Assembly (NCBI GenBank): GCA_937926555.1
Contig: CALAZX010000032.1
Coordinates: 1-12,278, forward strand
DNA: 12,278 bases
Direction of reading: 5' to 3'
Source: an uncultured Negativicutes bacterium
Lineage (GTDB): Bacteria; Bacillota; Negativicutes; Acidaminococcales; Acidaminococcaceae
A program made the translations under genes and the position numbers. Below are positions 6,390-12,278 of the stretch, piece after piece (the stretch's first letter is position 1; each line of letters opens with the position of its first letter). The notes below the pieces were generated by a model. That model searched no databases, was not told the origin of the DNA, and saw only the letters and a list, made by a program, of their open reading frames with translations.

Positions 6390-7760
6390 TCAGTAGAGCC
6401 GCACCGGATAGGTGCCGGGATAGTAATGGGCCAGGATGGTCTTCCAGTAACCGGAAGCTCCTTCCGGCGCCTGGTCGGCCATGCCCTTGGCGCCCCATTT
6501 GCTGAGTCCCATGCCCCGTCCCAGTCCTTTTCCCCGGAACAGCAGCAGCTCGTCATTGCCGCCGGACAGGACATGGTATCCGGGGATCACCTGACGCCAG
6601 ATTGGCGTGTCACGGCCTTCCACCCGGATGGGGATCTCTTTCCTGTCCACCTCCATCCCCCAAGCGTTCTCCAGGGAGACGGACAGCTTGTCCGGCACAT
6701 CGTCCAGGGGGTAGATCTCGAAGTAGGTGCTGCTCAAAGCCAGCATGTCAGCGAACTCCTCTCCGTCGATGGAGGCGCTCCCCTTCTCCCCCTGCCAGAA
6801 GATGTTCTTGATGCGGCCGCTGGGAAGCCGGTCATGCCGGTTCCCGTCTTTCAGCATGGAGATCCGGTAGCCCGCCAGGGGTCCCATATTATAGCCGTTC
6901 TGGGCCAGGAGCCGCCGGATGGTGGACACTTTGATTTTCTTCTCCCAGGTGAACTGGGGGCAGTCCTGGTCGAAATCCTCCACGGAGACCAGATACGGGA
7001 TGTCCCGTCCCAGCGCCTCCGCGGCGGACACCGTCCTGCCGCCGCTGCTCTCGCAGGTATAGGTGGCGGCGGGATGTCCGTCATAGTAGAGGACCTGCCC
7101 CGCCGTGGGGCTGGCGGCCTCTATCACGTTGTCGTTTTCCCCGCGGACGCCGCCGTAGAAGAACTCCGGCTCGGTGGCCCGCACCGCATAGAGGGGGCTC
7201 TCCGGATGGCTCCGGTAATACCAGGCCAGGCTCCGGACGGCCACCGCCTGGGCCCGGATGGCGTCATCCGGCCAGATGGGCTCCGACTTGGCGGAGAGCA
7301 CCGCGTCCACATACCGCTCCAGGGGCAGCCGGTTCACCACGGTCAGGTTCCTGTCCCCGTCCACCAGCCACACCAGGAGGTCGCCCCGGTAAGGCTGCTT
7401 GTTGACGAAGAAGCTGTTCCCCGCCGCCGGCACCAGCAGGCTCCCGGAAGGGACCCGGGTCTTGCCGATCCGCACCTGCCCGCTGTCGGTAGAGATGAAA
7501 TACCGTCCCCCCTCCACCGTGATCTCCCTTCCCGCCGGCGTTCTCACCGTGAAAGGGTCGGCGCAGCGGAGCTCCGCTGAAAACTGGGCAGTGACCAGTC
7601 CGATGTCGATGGGAGGTCCGTCACTCCGTTCCGGAGAAGCGCCGCCGCTCCGGATGCCGCCTGCCGCCAGTACAGTGCCGGGCAGCTGCAGGACAAGCAG
7701 CAGACAGATGCATAACAGCAGTCTGCCGGCTGACGTCCCCGTGTTCCTGTCTCTCTTCAT
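6390..7760 (-). CDS. SpoIID/LytB-domain exported protein, altered active-site motifs
   Basis: Residues are numbered from the upstream ATG at 7766, but the ATG two codons later is the better start (GGGGA 6 nt before it), giving 456 residues. A basic N-terminus and hydrophobic stretch (15-34, ending VLAAG) form a signal peptide or anchor, so it acts outside the membrane on peptidoglycan. The SpoIID core starts at about 147 with LERYVDAVLSAKSEPIWP and RAQAVAVRSLAWYY (171-184). It continues through ESSGGRTVSAAEALG and PYLVSVEDFDQDCP, and ends with GKGLGRGMGLSKWGAKGMA (412-430) and a YYPGT finish. The family is known for lytic transglycosylase activity in sporulation (SpoIID) or amidase enhancement (LytB). 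The usual catalytic Glu position reads Lys160, with Glu162 nearby, and the usual GHG of the last motif reads GRG. It sits between queH and queA. Confidence 0.85.
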   Translation of the reverse strand: MKRDRNTGTSAGRLLLCICLLLVLQLPGTVLAAGGIRSGGASPERSDGPPIDIGLVTAQFSAELRCADPFTVRTPAGREITVEGGRYFISTDSGQVRIGKTRVPSGSLLVPAAGNSFFVNKQPYRGDLLVWLVDGDRNLTVVNRLPLERYVDAVLSAKSEPIWPDDAIRAQAVAVRSLAWYYRSHPESPLYAVRATEPEFFYGGVRGENDNVIEAASPTAGQVLYYDGHPAATYTCESSGGRTVSAAEALGRDIPYLVSVEDFDQDCPQFTWEKKIKVSTIRRLLAQNGYNMGPLAGYRISMLKDGNRHDRLPSGRIKNIFWQGEKGSASIDGEEFADMLALSSTYFEIYPLDDVPDKLSVSLENAWGMEVDRKEIPIRVEGRDTPIWRQVIPGYHVLSGGNDELLLFRGKGLGRGMGLSKWGAKGMADQAPEGASGYWKTILAHYYPGTYPVRLY

Positions 7761-7798
7761 AGTCATTCCCCTGTTCTCCGCTGTATTCTCCGCTCCGG

Positions 7799-7817
7799 AC
7801 CGGCCACAAGGGCCGGT
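7799..7817. repeat. Perfect GC-rich hairpin after queH
   Basis: ACCGGCC and GGCCGGT form a perfect 7-bp stem with a 5-nt loop (CTTGT on the minus strand), starting about 4 nt after the queH stop codon. There is no T-tract. It lies in the 61-nt gap before the SpoIID-like gene and may block 3' exonucleases or mark an RNA processing point. Confidence 0.5.
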
Positions 7818-7821
7818 TCTG

Positions 7822-8442
7822 TCATTTGAACAGGATGGTGTCCTGTTTCCGCAACTGGATGATCTTCTTGGTGATGCGGGTGAACTCCGGCGGTTCCTCC
7901 TGGCCGGGCTTCTTCCACTCCATATAGCGGTCCCGCTCGCTGAACACGCAGCCGCAGTAGGGCTGCCGGTACAGACCCAGCTCCAAGCTCAGCTCCACGC
8001 CCCGCTCATAGCCGGTGCGCCAGTCCTCGTAGTAAAACGGGATGCCGAACTCCCGGGATGCGTCCTCGGCGGCTTTGCGTATCAGGTCATGTTTCTGGTA
8101 CGGGCTCACCAGCAGGGTGGTGCTGAACGCGTCGAACCCGTGGTCCACAGCGTATTTCGCCGCATAGCGCAGCCGCATCCGGTAGCAGAAGGCGCAGCGG
8201 ATGGTGGGCTCCTCCAGCATCCCCCGGACACATTCCTCCAGGGGATAGGTCTTGTCGATGACCAGGCGGTACTCCTTCTTCTCCGCCAGGTCCCGCAGGG
8301 CGGCCAGACGGCGCTTGAACTCTTTATACGGATGGATGTTGGGATTGTAGTACAGGATGGTGAAATCCACCCCGTCCTGGGTCAGCTTCTCCGTCGGATA
8401 GCAGGCGCAGGGTCCGCAACATGCGTGTAACAGTACTTTCAT
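7822..8442 (-). CDS. queH: Epoxyqueuosine reductase QueH (DUF208)
   Basis: QueH is the cobalamin-independent enzyme that reduces epoxyqueuosine in tRNA to queuosine, an alternative to QueG. The 206-residue protein starts with the family hallmark HACCGPC (Cys8, Cys9, Cys12) and carries CAFC (Cys83 and Cys86) and a later CGC (Cys163 and Cys165). Such conserved cysteines hold the iron-sulfur cluster and metal site in characterised members. YYNPNIHP (31-38), FSTTLLVSPYQKHDLI (106-121) and the FYYEDWR stretch (136-142) are also typical. An AAGGAA Shine-Dalgarno site lies upstream of the ATG. Co-location with queA and tgt in the same transcriptional group supports the assignment. Confidence 0.95.
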   Translation of the reverse strand: MKVLLHACCGPCACYPTEKLTQDGVDFTILYYNPNIHPYKEFKRRLAALRDLAEKKEYRLVIDKTYPLEECVRGMLEEPTIRCAFCYRMRLRYAAKYAVDHGFDAFSTTLLVSPYQKHDLIRKAAEDASREFGIPFYYEDWRTGYERGVELSLELGLYRQPYCGCVFSERDRYMEWKKPGQEEPPEFTRITKKIIQLRKQDTILFK

Positions 8443-8484
8443 GTTTCATTCCTTCTCTTGCTCGTTTGTCTCTTTACCGGCCGC

Positions 8485-9507
8485 TCACAGCAGCGCCGGC
8501 TCCTCCTCCCCGGGGAAAGGGATCCCCAGGTAGCGGTAGGTCTCCCGGGTGGCCATGCGGCCCCTAGGTGTGCGCTGGAGCAGTCCCAGCTGCATCAGGT
8601 ACGGCTCAATCACATCCTCGATGGTGCCGGCCTCCTCGCTGACAGACGCCGCGATGGTCTCGATGCCCACCGGGCCGCCGCCGAAGGTCTTCACCAGGCT
8701 GTTGAGGATCCGGTAGTCGTTCCGGTCCAGGCCGAACTGGTCCACTTCCAGCCGGGCCAGGGCCTCGTCCGCCACTTTCTTGTCGATGGTGTTCTTGTGG
8801 AGCACCTGGGCGAAGTCCCGCACCCGCTTCAGCAGGCGGTTGGCCACTCGGGGGGTGCCCCGGGAACGCCGGGCGATCTCCATGGCGCCGTCCTCGTCAA
8901 TCTCGGTGCCGATGATGCCGGCGGCACGGTTGACGATAATGGCCAGCTCCTCCGGCTTGTAGAACTCCAGCCGACACCGCACGCCGAAACGGTCGCGCAG
9001 CGGGGCGGAGATGGAGCCCAGCCGGGTGGTGGCTCCGATCAGGGTGAATTTCGGCAGGTCCAGCCGCACACTGCGGGCGCTGGGGCCCTTGCCGATGATG
9101 ATGTCCAGGGCGTAGTCCTCCATGGCGGAGTAGAGAATCTCCTCCACGGTCTTGGACAGGCGGTGGATCTCATCGATGAAAAGGACCTCCCCCTCCCCCA
9201 GGTTGGTGAGGATGGCGGCCAGGTCGCCCTGCCGCTCGATGGCGGGACCGGAAGTCACCCTGATGTTCACATGCAGCTCGTTGGCGATGATGTTCGCCAG
9301 GGTGGTCTTGCCCAGACCCGGAGGTCCAAAGAGCAGCACGTGGTCCAGTGCCTCCTCACGGGCCAGTGCCGCCCGGATGAAGACATCCATGTTCTCCTTG
9401 ACCTTGTTCTGCCCGATGTATTCTGTCAACAACCGCGGGCGCAGGCTGTATTGCCAGGTGTCACCCTCGCCTTCCTGCCCCGCGATGATACGGTCATCAA
9501 ACTCCAT
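8485..9507 (-). CDS. ruvB: Holliday junction branch migration helicase RuvB
   Basis: RuvB is the AAA+ motor that, with RuvA, drives branch migration of Holliday junctions in recombinational repair. The 340-residue protein has Walker A GPPGLGKT (61-68), Walker B LFIDEIHR (109-116), the sensor/arginine-finger stretch GATTRLGSISAPLRDRFG (158-175) and sensor 2 in RRSRGTPRVANRLL (213-226). The C-terminal winged-helix domain ends with GLLQRTPRGRMAT (308-320). Length and order are standard. The ATG is 16 nt from the ruvA stop, and a TAGGAGGAAGGAG string overlaps that stop, so coupling is likely. Confidence 0.98.
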   Translation of the reverse strand: MEFDDRIIAGQEGEGDTWQYSLRPRLLTEYIGQNKVKENMDVFIRAALAREEALDHVLLFGPPGLGKTTLANIIANELHVNIRVTSGPAIERQGDLAAILTNLGEGEVLFIDEIHRLSKTVEEILYSAMEDYALDIIIGKGPSARSVRLDLPKFTLIGATTRLGSISAPLRDRFGVRCRLEFYKPEELAIIVNRAAGIIGTEIDEDGAMEIARRSRGTPRVANRLLKRVRDFAQVLHKNTIDKKVADEALARLEVDQFGLDRNDYRILNSLVKTFGGGPVGIETIAASVSEEAGTIEDVIEPYLMQLGLLQRTPRGRMATRETYRYLGIPFPGEEEPALL

Positions 9508-9523
9508 GGTCGACTCCTTCCTC

Positions 9524-10135
9524 CTACTTCGCGAACAGCTTCAGCGCCTGACGGATGATGTCCTCGCTGCTGAGCTTCTTGTAGTCCTTGATCTTCCGGA
9601 TTACCGGCAGGATCTCGGAGTTGGCGTAGCCCAGGGATACCAGGGCCTCCACCGCGTCGTTCACGTTGTCACTGCCGGTACCGCTGACAGCCGCCACGAA
9701 AGCGCTGTCGTCCCCGTCCGGATCCAGGTCCATGGAGCCCACCTTGTCCTTCAGCTCCAGAATGAGCCGTTCCGCCGTCTTCTTGCCGATGCCGGGCAGC
9801 TTGGTCAGCACCTTCATGTCCCGGCTCTGGATGGCCAGATAGAAAGATTCCGGCGAGATGGCGGAGCAGATTCCGTTGGCTCCCTTGGGTCCCACACCGC
9901 TGACGCCCAGCAGCATGGTGAACAGCTCGTAGGTCTCCTGGTCCAGGAAGCCGTACAGCAGGATCGCGTCCTCCCGCACCGCCGTATAGGTCAGTGCCCG
10001 CAACTCGTTGCCCAGCACCAGCTTGCCCAGCTGGTTGGCCGGCATGAAAACTCTGTAGCCCACGCCTCCTGCGGTCTCCAGCAGGCAGAAATCCTCTCCC
10101 AGGTATGCGATTTTCCCTGTTACCGATCCGATCAT
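9524..10135 (-). CDS. ruvA: Holliday junction DNA-binding protein RuvA
   Basis: RuvA forms the tetramer that holds a Holliday junction in square form and loads RuvB. The 203-residue protein begins MIGSVTGKIAYL, the OB-fold domain typical of RuvA. Two helix-hairpin-helix motifs follow (LLGVSGVGPKGANGI at about 75-89 and LTKLPGIGKKTAERLILEL at about 109-127). An acidic linker with DLDPDGDDS (about 136-144) leads to the C-terminal RuvB-binding three-helix domain (VNDAVEALVSLGYANSEI and onward). TAGGAG lies 9 nt before the ATG. It is separated from ruvC by 174 nt, an unusually wide gap inside this gene group. Confidence 0.98.
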   Translation of the reverse strand: MIGSVTGKIAYLGEDFCLLETAGGVGYRVFMPANQLGKLVLGNELRALTYTAVREDAILLYGFLDQETYELFTMLLGVSGVGPKGANGICSAISPESFYLAIQSRDMKVLTKLPGIGKKTAERLILELKDKVGSMDLDPDGDDSAFVAAVSGTGSDNVNDAVEALVSLGYANSEILPVIRKIKDYKKLSSEDIIRQALKLFAK

Positions 10136-10309
10136 CCCGTCACGCTCCTATATGCTCTCCGTTATTCCGCAATTCTATTTCTTCCCTCCCCGGCCACCGG
10201 TGCCCCGCAGCTCCGCAGGTTCCCGTGCCCGGAAGGGCTGTATCCGATTGTCAGGCTGTCCTTCTGTGATCCGGCCGCCGCCCTGCCTCGCCGCAGGATT
10301 GCGCCGCCG
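10136..10309 (-). other. GC-rich gap between ruvC and ruvA
   Basis: No independent gene or promoter is supported in these 174 nt. Beyond the ruvC TGA the same frame stays open for 44 codons to a TAG at 10175-10177, encoding an Arg/Gly-rich, low-complexity sequence. The DNA also contains near-tandem CTGCGGAG and CTGCGGGG and the self-complementary string CCGGTGGCCGG. The translated sequence does not look like a folded domain, so the gap is more likely untranslated. Confidence 0.4.
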
Positions 10310-10810
10310 TCACTTCCGGTCCAGCTGTTTCCAGCGGACGGCGCTGGCGCAGTTCAGTCCGCAGATGGCCATGGCCAGTGCGTCCGCCGTGTCGTCCGGT
10401 TTTATCTTCTCTTTGATGTTCAGCAGCCGCTGGACCATGAAGATGACCTGGTTCTTGTCGGCTTTGCCGTACCCCGTCACGGCCAGTTTCACCTGCATCG
10501 GGGTGAACTCCATGATGGGGAGGTCATGCTCCGCCGCGGCCAGCAGCACAACGCCCCGGGCCTGTCCTACCGGAATGGCCGTGGTCACGTTGCGGTTGAA
10601 GAACAGTTTCTCGATGGACATCACATCCGGCTTGAAATGCTCGATGATATCCGTGATGTCCTCATGGATCTTCTTCAGGCGCATCTCCGGCGCCATGTCC
10701 TTGTCCGTGAATACGGAACCGTAAAAAATCGGCCGCATCCGGCTGCCTTCCATTTCCACTATGCCATACCCGCAGATGGCCGTACCCGGGTCTATTCCTA
10801 ATGCCAGCAT
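10310..10810 (-). CDS. ruvC: Holliday junction resolvase RuvC
   Basis: RuvC is the dimeric endonuclease that cuts Holliday junctions at symmetric positions after RuvAB migration. The 166-residue protein has the full acidic catalytic set of the RNase H-like fold: Asp7 in LGIDPGT, Glu67 in SIEKLFF, and Asp140 and Asp143 in DDTADALAMAIC. The conserved FTPMQVKLAVTGYGKADKNQV stretch (about 102-122) is present. The length is at the short end of the family but complete. A GAGGAA sequence precedes the ATG. The gene lies 87 nt after yebC, beyond its terminator, in the widespread yebC-ruvC arrangement, yet no good promoter is visible in the 52 nt between that terminator and the ATG. Confidence 0.98.
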   Translation of the reverse strand: MLALGIDPGTAICGYGIVEMEGSRMRPIFYGSVFTDKDMAPEMRLKKIHEDITDIIEHFKPDVMSIEKLFFNRNVTTAIPVGQARGVVLLAAAEHDLPIMEFTPMQVKLAVTGYGKADKNQVIFMVQRLLNIKEKIKPDDTADALAMAICGLNCASAVRWKQLDRK

Positions 10811-10862
10811 CTGTTCCTCACTTATCTGTCTCTCCGGTCAATGTGCTCCGTCCTGCCGTATG

Positions 10863-10890
10863 AAAAAAAAGGCAGGCTCTGAAGCCTGCC
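10863..10890 (-). terminator. Rho-independent terminator after yebC
   Basis: On the minus strand GGCAGGCT and AGCCTGCC form a perfect 8-bp stem with a 4-nt loop (10871-10890), followed by eight T. It begins 7 nt after the yebC stop codon. It separates yebC from ruvC, although some read-through may supply the ruv genes. Confidence 0.92.
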
Positions 10891-10897
10891 TGCTTTC

Positions 10898-11638
10898 TTA
10901 TTCCTCGTCCTCGTCGGGCAAGTCAGCGTTGGTGTAAACTTCCTGAACGTCGTCCATGTCTTCGAACATGTCGATCAGTTTCTGCATCTTCTCAGCGTCT
11001 TCGCCTTCCAGCGCGGTCATCGTGTCGGGAACCATGGTAACTTCTCCCATAGCCACTTCGATGTTGTTGTCCGCCAGGGCTTTCTCCACTGCATCGTAGT
11101 CTTCAGGTTCGGTGACAATCTCGAAGCAGTCGTCCATGGACTTGATATCCTCGGCGCCGGCCTCCAGTGCGATCATCATCACTTCGTCCTCATCGTAGCC
11201 GTTCTCTTTGTCGATGGTGAAGACACCTTTGCGTTTGAACATCCAGCCTACAGAGCCGGTCTCGCCCATGTTGCCGCCGTGTTTGGAAAATGCGTGGCGC
11301 ACATCGGCTGCGGTGCGGTTACGGTTGTCGGTCAGCACGTCCAGCATCACTGCGATGCCTGCCGGGCCGTAGCCCTCGTAAGTGATCTCCTCGTAGTTCG
11401 CTCCGTCGGTCTCGCCTGCGCCTTTCGCGATGGCGCGGTTGATGTTGTCTTTCGGGATATTGTTGGCTTTCGCTTTTGCCAGAGCCAGTTTCAGACGGGT
11501 GTTACCAACCGGGTCAGAGCCGCCCATGCGTACGGCGATGGTGATCTCACGACCGATTTTGGTGGTGATTTTGCCTCTTGCTGCGTCAGCTTTGCCTTTT
11601 TTGTGTTTGATATTTGCCCACTTAGAATGTCCGGACAT
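10898..11638 (-). CDS. yebC: YebC/PmpR-family translation or regulatory protein
   Basis: This 246-residue protein starts with the invariant MSGHSKWANIKHKKGKAD and contains GRKITT-like GKITTKIGREI, NTRLKLALAKAKANNIPKDN and EGYGPAGIAVMLDVLTDNRNRTAADVRHAFSKHGGNMGETGSVGWMF-type blocks (about 89-132) that define the family. Members were long called transcriptional regulators; more recent work ties them to ribosome function, including relief of stalling. The C-terminus is strongly acidic (DEDEE). A GGAGG site lies 7 nt before the ATG. The gene has its own promoter and terminator, so it forms a separate unit just ahead of ruvC. Confidence 0.97.
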   Translation of the reverse strand: MSGHSKWANIKHKKGKADAARGKITTKIGREITIAVRMGGSDPVGNTRLKLALAKAKANNIPKDNINRAIAKGAGETDGANYEEITYEGYGPAGIAVMLDVLTDNRNRTAADVRHAFSKHGGNMGETGSVGWMFKRKGVFTIDKENGYDEDEVMMIALEAGAEDIKSMDDCFEIVTEPEDYDAVEKALADNNIEVAMGEVTMVPDTMTALEGEDAEKMQKLIDMFEDMDDVQEVYTNADLPDEDEE

Positions 11639-11664
11639 TTCGATTCCTCCAATTGTATTTATCT

Positions 11665-11680
11665 AACGTTGAAACGTTGA
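11665..11680. repeat. Tandem 8-bp repeat in the yebC leader
   Basis: AACGTTGA occurs twice in direct succession, and each copy contains the palindrome AACGTT. It lies just downstream of the predicted transcription start of yebC, where a bound protein or a small RNA structure could influence expression. It may be chance. Confidence 0.4.
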
Positions 11681-11693
11681 TTTTAGCTATTCA

Positions 11694-11722
11694 ATTATAC
11701 ACTATTTTAGCCGTTCTGACAA
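11694..11722 (-). promoter_or_regulatory. Strong sigma-A-type promoter of yebC
   Basis: On the minus strand TTGTCA (11717-11722), a spacer of exactly 17 bp and a perfect TATAAT (11694-11699) form a near-consensus promoter. The predicted start is near 11687, giving a leader of about 50 nt before the yebC ATG. Confidence 0.88.
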
Positions 11723-11780
11723 ATTTTTTATGGATTTTCAGAGAGCCTCCCGCCCCATTCCCAAACAGTTTCCTTCATAA

Positions 11781-11824
11781 AAGGGACTTCCGGCGGACAT
11801 CTTCCCGATGTCACCGGAAGCCTT
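11781..11824 (-). terminator. Hairpin, probable terminator upstream of yebC promoter
   Basis: CTTCCGG (11787-11793) pairs with CCGGAAG (11814-11820), and GACATC (11796-11801) pairs with GATGTC (11807-11812) around a 5-nt loop. AAGG and CCTT can extend the base with a bulge. On the minus strand the downstream sequence is only TCCCTTTTATG, so the U-tract is weak. It lies 30 nt after the stop of the gene remnant at 11854-11925 and probably was that gene's terminator; it now also serves the TM2 gene. Confidence 0.5.
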
Positions 11825-11853
11825 GATGGAAATCGCGTTCCTGTCTATCCCGC

Positions 11854-11925
11854 TCAGGATTCCTTCACCTCGAAGTCAAGCCGCTTCACAGCGTCCACCG
11901 CATCCGGATTCTCCGTGCTGATCCG
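11854..11925 (-). pseudogene. 3' remnant of a GC-rich gene, 5' part missing
   Basis: In a frame different from the TM2 gene, the minus strand reads a stop codon (11926-11928) and then 23 sense codons, RISTENPDAVDAVKRLDFEVKES, before TGA at 11854-11856 (shown in shorter pieces: RISTENPDAV, DAVKRLDF, EVKES). Eighteen of the 23 codons end in G or C, like the native genes here and unlike the AT-rich TM2 gene. A hairpin follows, as after a true gene end. The pattern of a D/P-x-A-hydrophobic helix and then a xFEVxE strand resembles the C-terminus of some ACT-domain proteins, but this is a guess from 23 residues. The upstream part seems to have been replaced by the AT-rich block. Confidence 0.45.
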
Positions 11926-12214
11926 CTACTTGTGAATCTTTGAATTCGCCGCAAAGTATCACTACAAAATCTACTATGGTCCAAATGCCGAAAAGCCCAA
12001 GTGTCAAAATCATGAAAATACCAGACACGATGCGCCCGACATAAAACCTGTGTACTCCTAAGCCTCCAAAGAAAAAACACAATATGGTAGCAACAAGACG
12101 ACTCTTTGAACTTGAATTTTCATAATAATATGTCTGCCTCCTTACAGGTGTTCCACAATTAGGACAAACCGTTACTCCAGAAGCCAATTCATTTCCACAA
12201 TACTGGCAATACAT
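11876..12214 (-). CDS. Zinc-ribbon plus TM2-domain membrane protein
   Basis: This 112-residue protein starts with a zinc ribbon (Cys3, Cys6, Cys17, Cys20). A polar linker follows, then a TM2 domain: SRLVATILCFFFGGLGVHRFYVGR (38-61), with the family GxHRFYxGR core, and a second helix (about 63-87) ending IWTIVDFVVILCGEFKD. TM2 proteins are small double-spanning membrane proteins of poorly defined function. The gene is AT-rich, in contrast to the rest of the window, and its Shine-Dalgarno site is weak. A possible -10 (TATAAC, 12238-12243) lies upstream without a well-spaced -35. The final 17 residues, from Val96 on, are unlike TM2 proteins and are encoded by GC-rich DNA that is the remnant of another gene read out of frame. 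The natural C-terminus was probably lost or altered. Confidence 0.8.
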   Translation of the reverse strand: MYCQYCGNELASGVTVCPNCGTPVRRQTYYYENSSSKSRLVATILCFFFGGLGVHRFYVGRIVSGIFMILTLGLFGIWTIVDFVVILCGEFKDSQVADQHGESGCGGRCEAA

Positions 12215-12278
12215 AATAACACTTTTTGATGTCGCAAGTTATAAAAAAACTACATATTTCCAAAAGACAGAAAATACC

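Noticed and set aside
6330..7580. A 416-codon open frame on the plus strand opposite the SpoIID-like gene
   Set aside because: The minus-strand gene has a signal peptide, domain motifs and a ribosome binding site. The plus frame has none of these.
9152..10801. A 549-codon open frame on the plus strand opposite ruvB, ruvA and ruvC
   Set aside because: It spans three conserved minus-strand genes and their gaps. There is no start signal and no recognisable domain.

Overview
The window looks like a chromosomal stretch of a moderately GC-rich Firmicute. A diderm Negativicutes bacterium of the Acidaminococcus/Phascolarctobacterium kind is my best inference, from gene order and protein flavour only; no rRNA or other taxonomic marker is present. 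Every supported gene lies on the minus strand, so transcription runs from high to low coordinates. The long plus-strand reading frames are mirror frames of GC-rich genes.

Reading in transcription order, the right edge (about 11926-12278) is an AT-rich block with a small zinc-ribbon/TM2 membrane protein gene. Its last 17 codons run out of frame into a 23-codon remnant of a GC-rich gene that keeps its own stop and a downstream hairpin. This looks like a recombination scar. Next is yebC, with a near-consensus promoter and its own intrinsic terminator. Then comes a long co-directional group: ruvC, ruvA, ruvB (Holliday-junction processing), queH, a SpoIID/LytB-like wall protein, queA and tgt. Tgt inserts preQ1 into tRNA, QueA converts it to epoxyqueuosine and QueH reduces that to queuosine, so the last three steps of queuosine synthesis are all here. 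A compact terminator-promoter pair separates tgt from the next unit: yajC, 5-formyltetrahydrofolate cyclo-ligase, secD, secF. That unit encodes the accessory Sec translocase with a folate-salvage gene embedded in it, and it ends at a strong terminator at about 504-537.

The left edge (1-503) has no complete gene. It holds a candidate promoter with a perfect 16-bp palindrome inside it, a GC-richer block able to fold into three consecutive hairpins, and a good Shine-Dalgarno site followed by the first five codons (MKKNV) of a leftward gene cut by the window edge. It resembles a regulated gene with a structured 5' leader, but I could not match it to a known riboswitch class.

Most of the window is conserved housekeeping sequence. 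The points most worth a second look are the right-edge scar, the left-edge leader, the altered active-site motifs in the SpoIID-like protein, and the GC-rich hairpins without U-tracts in the gaps of the ruv-que group.
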